Shown here one piece after another: positions 62,638-64,000 of a stretch of 64,000 bases of DNA. Positions within the stretch are counted from its first letter, which is position 1, and the number at the start of each line of letters is the position of its first letter. The translations under genes and the position numbers were made by a program. A model generated the notes under the pieces. It had not been told where the DNA came from, made no database searches, and saw only the letters and a program-made list of their open reading frames with translations. The DNA comes from Paenibacillus sp. J5C2022 (GTDB lineage: Bacteria; Bacillota; Bacilli; Paenibacillales; Paenibacillaceae). The stretch covers positions 1 through 64,000 of the forward strand of contig NZ_JAOQJC010000031.1 in the NCBI RefSeq assembly GCF_025567625.1. Reading direction: 5' to 3'.

Positions 62638-63387
62638 TTACTTCCTCAGGATGGCCCGATAAAAAAACTTAGGCAGCGCGGATTGCCGCCGCCAACGCGA
62701 TTTCTGCCCCTTGGCAACGGGAACAGTAAGCAAGCGATGAAGCCATTCTAAATGCATAGTCTTCCAAATAGCAGGAGTGGGCTTTACCTTGCCGGCAATG
62801 ACGTCAAGGCTTCCCCCAACACCGAAAACAACTTTAACGCCATTAAGCTTTCCTCTGTTTTTGTGAATCCACTTGTCCGTATAGGGGGCTCCCATCGCAA
62901 TGATGAGTATATTGGGCTTGGATTGTTGAATGTCCTCAAGAATGCGGGCTTCTTGGGCAGCGGAGAAGAATCCGTTATGTCGGCCTGCGACGGCTGCATT
63001 AGGATATCGATAGCGTATTTCATTCACAGCATTGCGGCTGGTCTCTTCATCTGTACCAAGAAAGTAGAAGCTCCAGCCTTGTTCGTCCCCTCTTTCCAAC
63101 AGTTGAAGAAGCAAATCATAGCCCGTAACCCGTTCAGGGATCGGATCGCCTTTTCTTTTTGCAGCCAAGACAATCCCGATGCCATCAGGTGTAATTAAGT
63201 CTGCCTCTTTTACGATGGCTTGAAGCATTTTATCTGTTTGGTGAGCGATTGCAATCTCCGGGTTCGCTGTGATCAAATGAAATAACTTCGGCTGTTCTGT
63301 CTGAATATGTGCGGCTAGCTGCTGTACTGTTTCATTCAACGTTAATTTGGAGAAGGGAACTCCTAATATGTGAACTGAGCCTCTCAT
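62638..63387 (-). CDS. WecG/TagA/CpsF-family glycosyltransferase
   Basis: Glycosyltransferase of about 249 residues. It has LITANPEIAIAHQ and DLITPDGIGIVLAAKRKG, as well as the GAPYTDKWIHKN region typical of GT26. By family, it transfers N-acetylmannosamine or a similar sugar to an undecaprenyl-linked GlcNAc, the first committed step of teichoic acid or secondary wall polymer linkage. ATG 63387 follows AAAGGTG. A wall polymer step fits the SLH proteins in the window, which bind such polymers, though they are far away. Confidence 0.88.
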   Translation of the reverse strand: MRGSVHILGVPFSKLTLNETVQQLAAHIQTEQPKLFHLITANPEIAIAHQTDKMLQAIVKEADLITPDGIGIVLAAKRKGDPIPERVTGYDLLLQLLERGDEQGWSFYFLGTDEETSRNAVNEIRYRYPNAAVAGRHNGFFSAAQEARILEDIQQSKPNILIIAMGAPYTDKWIHKNRGKLNGVKVVFGVGGSLDVIAGKVKPTPAIWKTMHLEWLHRLLTVPVAKGQKSRWRRQSALPKFFYRAILRK

Positions 63388-63641
63388 AGCAATCACCTTT
63401 CAATATGCAGATTGTAGAGTTATTTTACCATAAATATCCATGCAAATGAATTTGAAACTCTTCTGTGAATATTCTTGACAGCAACAAGGAAGCATACTAA
63501 AATGAAGGAAACTAAAAATAATATAAAAGTTTCCTAAGTATTTTGAGGAGAGGTGCACGACGGGCAAAGAAGCGACAACAACAGGGTTGGAAATGTATGA
63601 ATGGATACTCAAATAATGAGCTGAATCGAGGAGGAGCACCT
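63388..63641. promoter_or_regulatory. Divergent region with strong promoter for the last gene
   Basis: TTGACA (63476-63481), a 17-base spacer and TAAAAT (63499-63504) form a near-consensus SigA promoter for the gene at 63642. About 137 bases of leader follow. Short frames in the leader (from 63553) are not convincing. Confidence 0.7.
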
Positions 63642-64000
63642 ATGAAAATCGTGAACAATCACTTGCAATTTCCTAAAGCGAGCCTTAAGAAGTGTAACGA
63701 CTACGGTTATATTCACGTCGCAGCAGAAATCGAGAAGCCAATCGGACCGTTCCCGCAAAGCTCCGAACGTAAACGCAAGGTCATTCGTCAATCCAAAGAA
63801 ATAGCAAATCGTCTTCGGCAGCTTCCCGATGTTCACAACGTGCATGTCTTCGAAGCTGTGGTCATTCCTCCCGGAAGAGGCAAGCTTCTGGAAGAGCGTA
63901 AAGGAAAGGTGCATGTGGCACAGTTCGATGTAGTGGTCCTGATCGAGACGAATCGGAAGGAAGCAACAAAGCAAGTACAAGAACAGCCGTTGTTCAAAGA
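63642..64000 (+). CDS. Conserved-looking hypothetical protein, truncated by the window edge
   Basis: Partial gene of about 119 visible codons running off the window. The ATG follows GAGGAGGAGC. The N-terminus MKIVNNHLQFPKASLKKC and alternating hydrophobic strands (NVHVFEAVVIPPG; VHVAQFDVVVLIET) suggest a small alpha/beta, ferredoxin-like fold. No motif is recognised. It is divergent from the WecG-type gene, with its own strong promoter. Confidence 0.6.
   Translation, partial: MKIVNNHLQFPKASLKKCNDYGYIHVAAEIEKPIGPFPQSSERKRKVIRQSKEIANRLRQLPDVHNVHVFEAVVIPPGRGKLLEERKGKVHVAQFDVVVLIETNRKEATKQVQEQPLFK

Noticed and set aside
62193..62751. Frames on both strands over the short repeat array as genes
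   Set aside because: Same reason: three 51-bp units keep a frame open on each strand, with no ribosome site.
63553..63600. Short peptide frame after GAGGAGAG in the last leader
   Set aside because: GTG frame stops after about 15 codons and the alternative frame lacks a usual start.

Overview
The window looks like chromosome from a Paenibacillaceae bacterium (Paenibacillus/Cohnella type). This is an inference from gene content. There are three large two-component systems, two of them YesM/YesN-like, and two LplB/LplC-type sugar transporter modules without an ATPase. There are also secreted or S-layer (SLH) anchored giant proteins, a DHA2 efflux pump, a PE-ligase-polymerase LigD, and strong GGAGG ribosome sites with many GTG/TTG starts. 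No rRNA, tRNA, transposase or phage gene was seen.

Layout. 396-12787 is polysaccharide module 1: histidine kinase, response regulator, two permeases, solute-binding lipoprotein, a cytoplasmic NodB-like protein and an SLH-anchored TIM-barrel-like giant. 12910-16112 holds two medium-chain dehydrogenases and an AraC regulator on the minus strand, divergent from a GH78 rhamnosidase-like gene (16113-19031). 19251-29542 is module 2: response regulator, kinase, two permeases, lipoprotein and a secreted giant that shares a catalytic-like core with the module 1 giant. 29818-34013 is a REC-BTAD regulator translationally coupled to a 1018-residue hybrid kinase. It is followed by a 17-copy 51-bp repeat array (34082-34940) and a 1427-residue SLH protein (35065-39348).

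39538-42114 is a PadR-DUF1048-DUF1048-ABC exporter operon. 42400-48991 holds an AlkD-like protein, a TetR regulator with a palindromic operator, an alpha/beta hydrolase, a Uma2 protein, a WYL regulator, a DHA2 pump and a VOC protein. 49053-53417 holds a MalT-like LuxR regulator and a chemotaxis receptor. 53660-59154 holds LigD, an ABC transporter pair, a small zinc/alpha-CTD-like protein and an SF0329-like protein. 59216-62324 is a divergent pair of secreted and cytoplasmic phosphoesterases. A second, shorter 51-bp repeat array (62419-62580), a WecG/TagA glycosyltransferase and a truncated gene close the window.

How it fits together. The two modules each combine sensing, uptake and surface attack on a glycan. 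They probably borrow a shared MsmX-type ATPase encoded elsewhere. The rhamnosidase-like enzyme and the two dehydrogenases between them suggest a rhamnose-containing or similar plant or microbial polysaccharide. The most unusual items are: the two 51-bp repeat arrays, 27.5 kb apart, which share unit length, hairpin core and open frame; the pair of giants with a common, unnamed barrel domain; and the double-core hybrid kinase.
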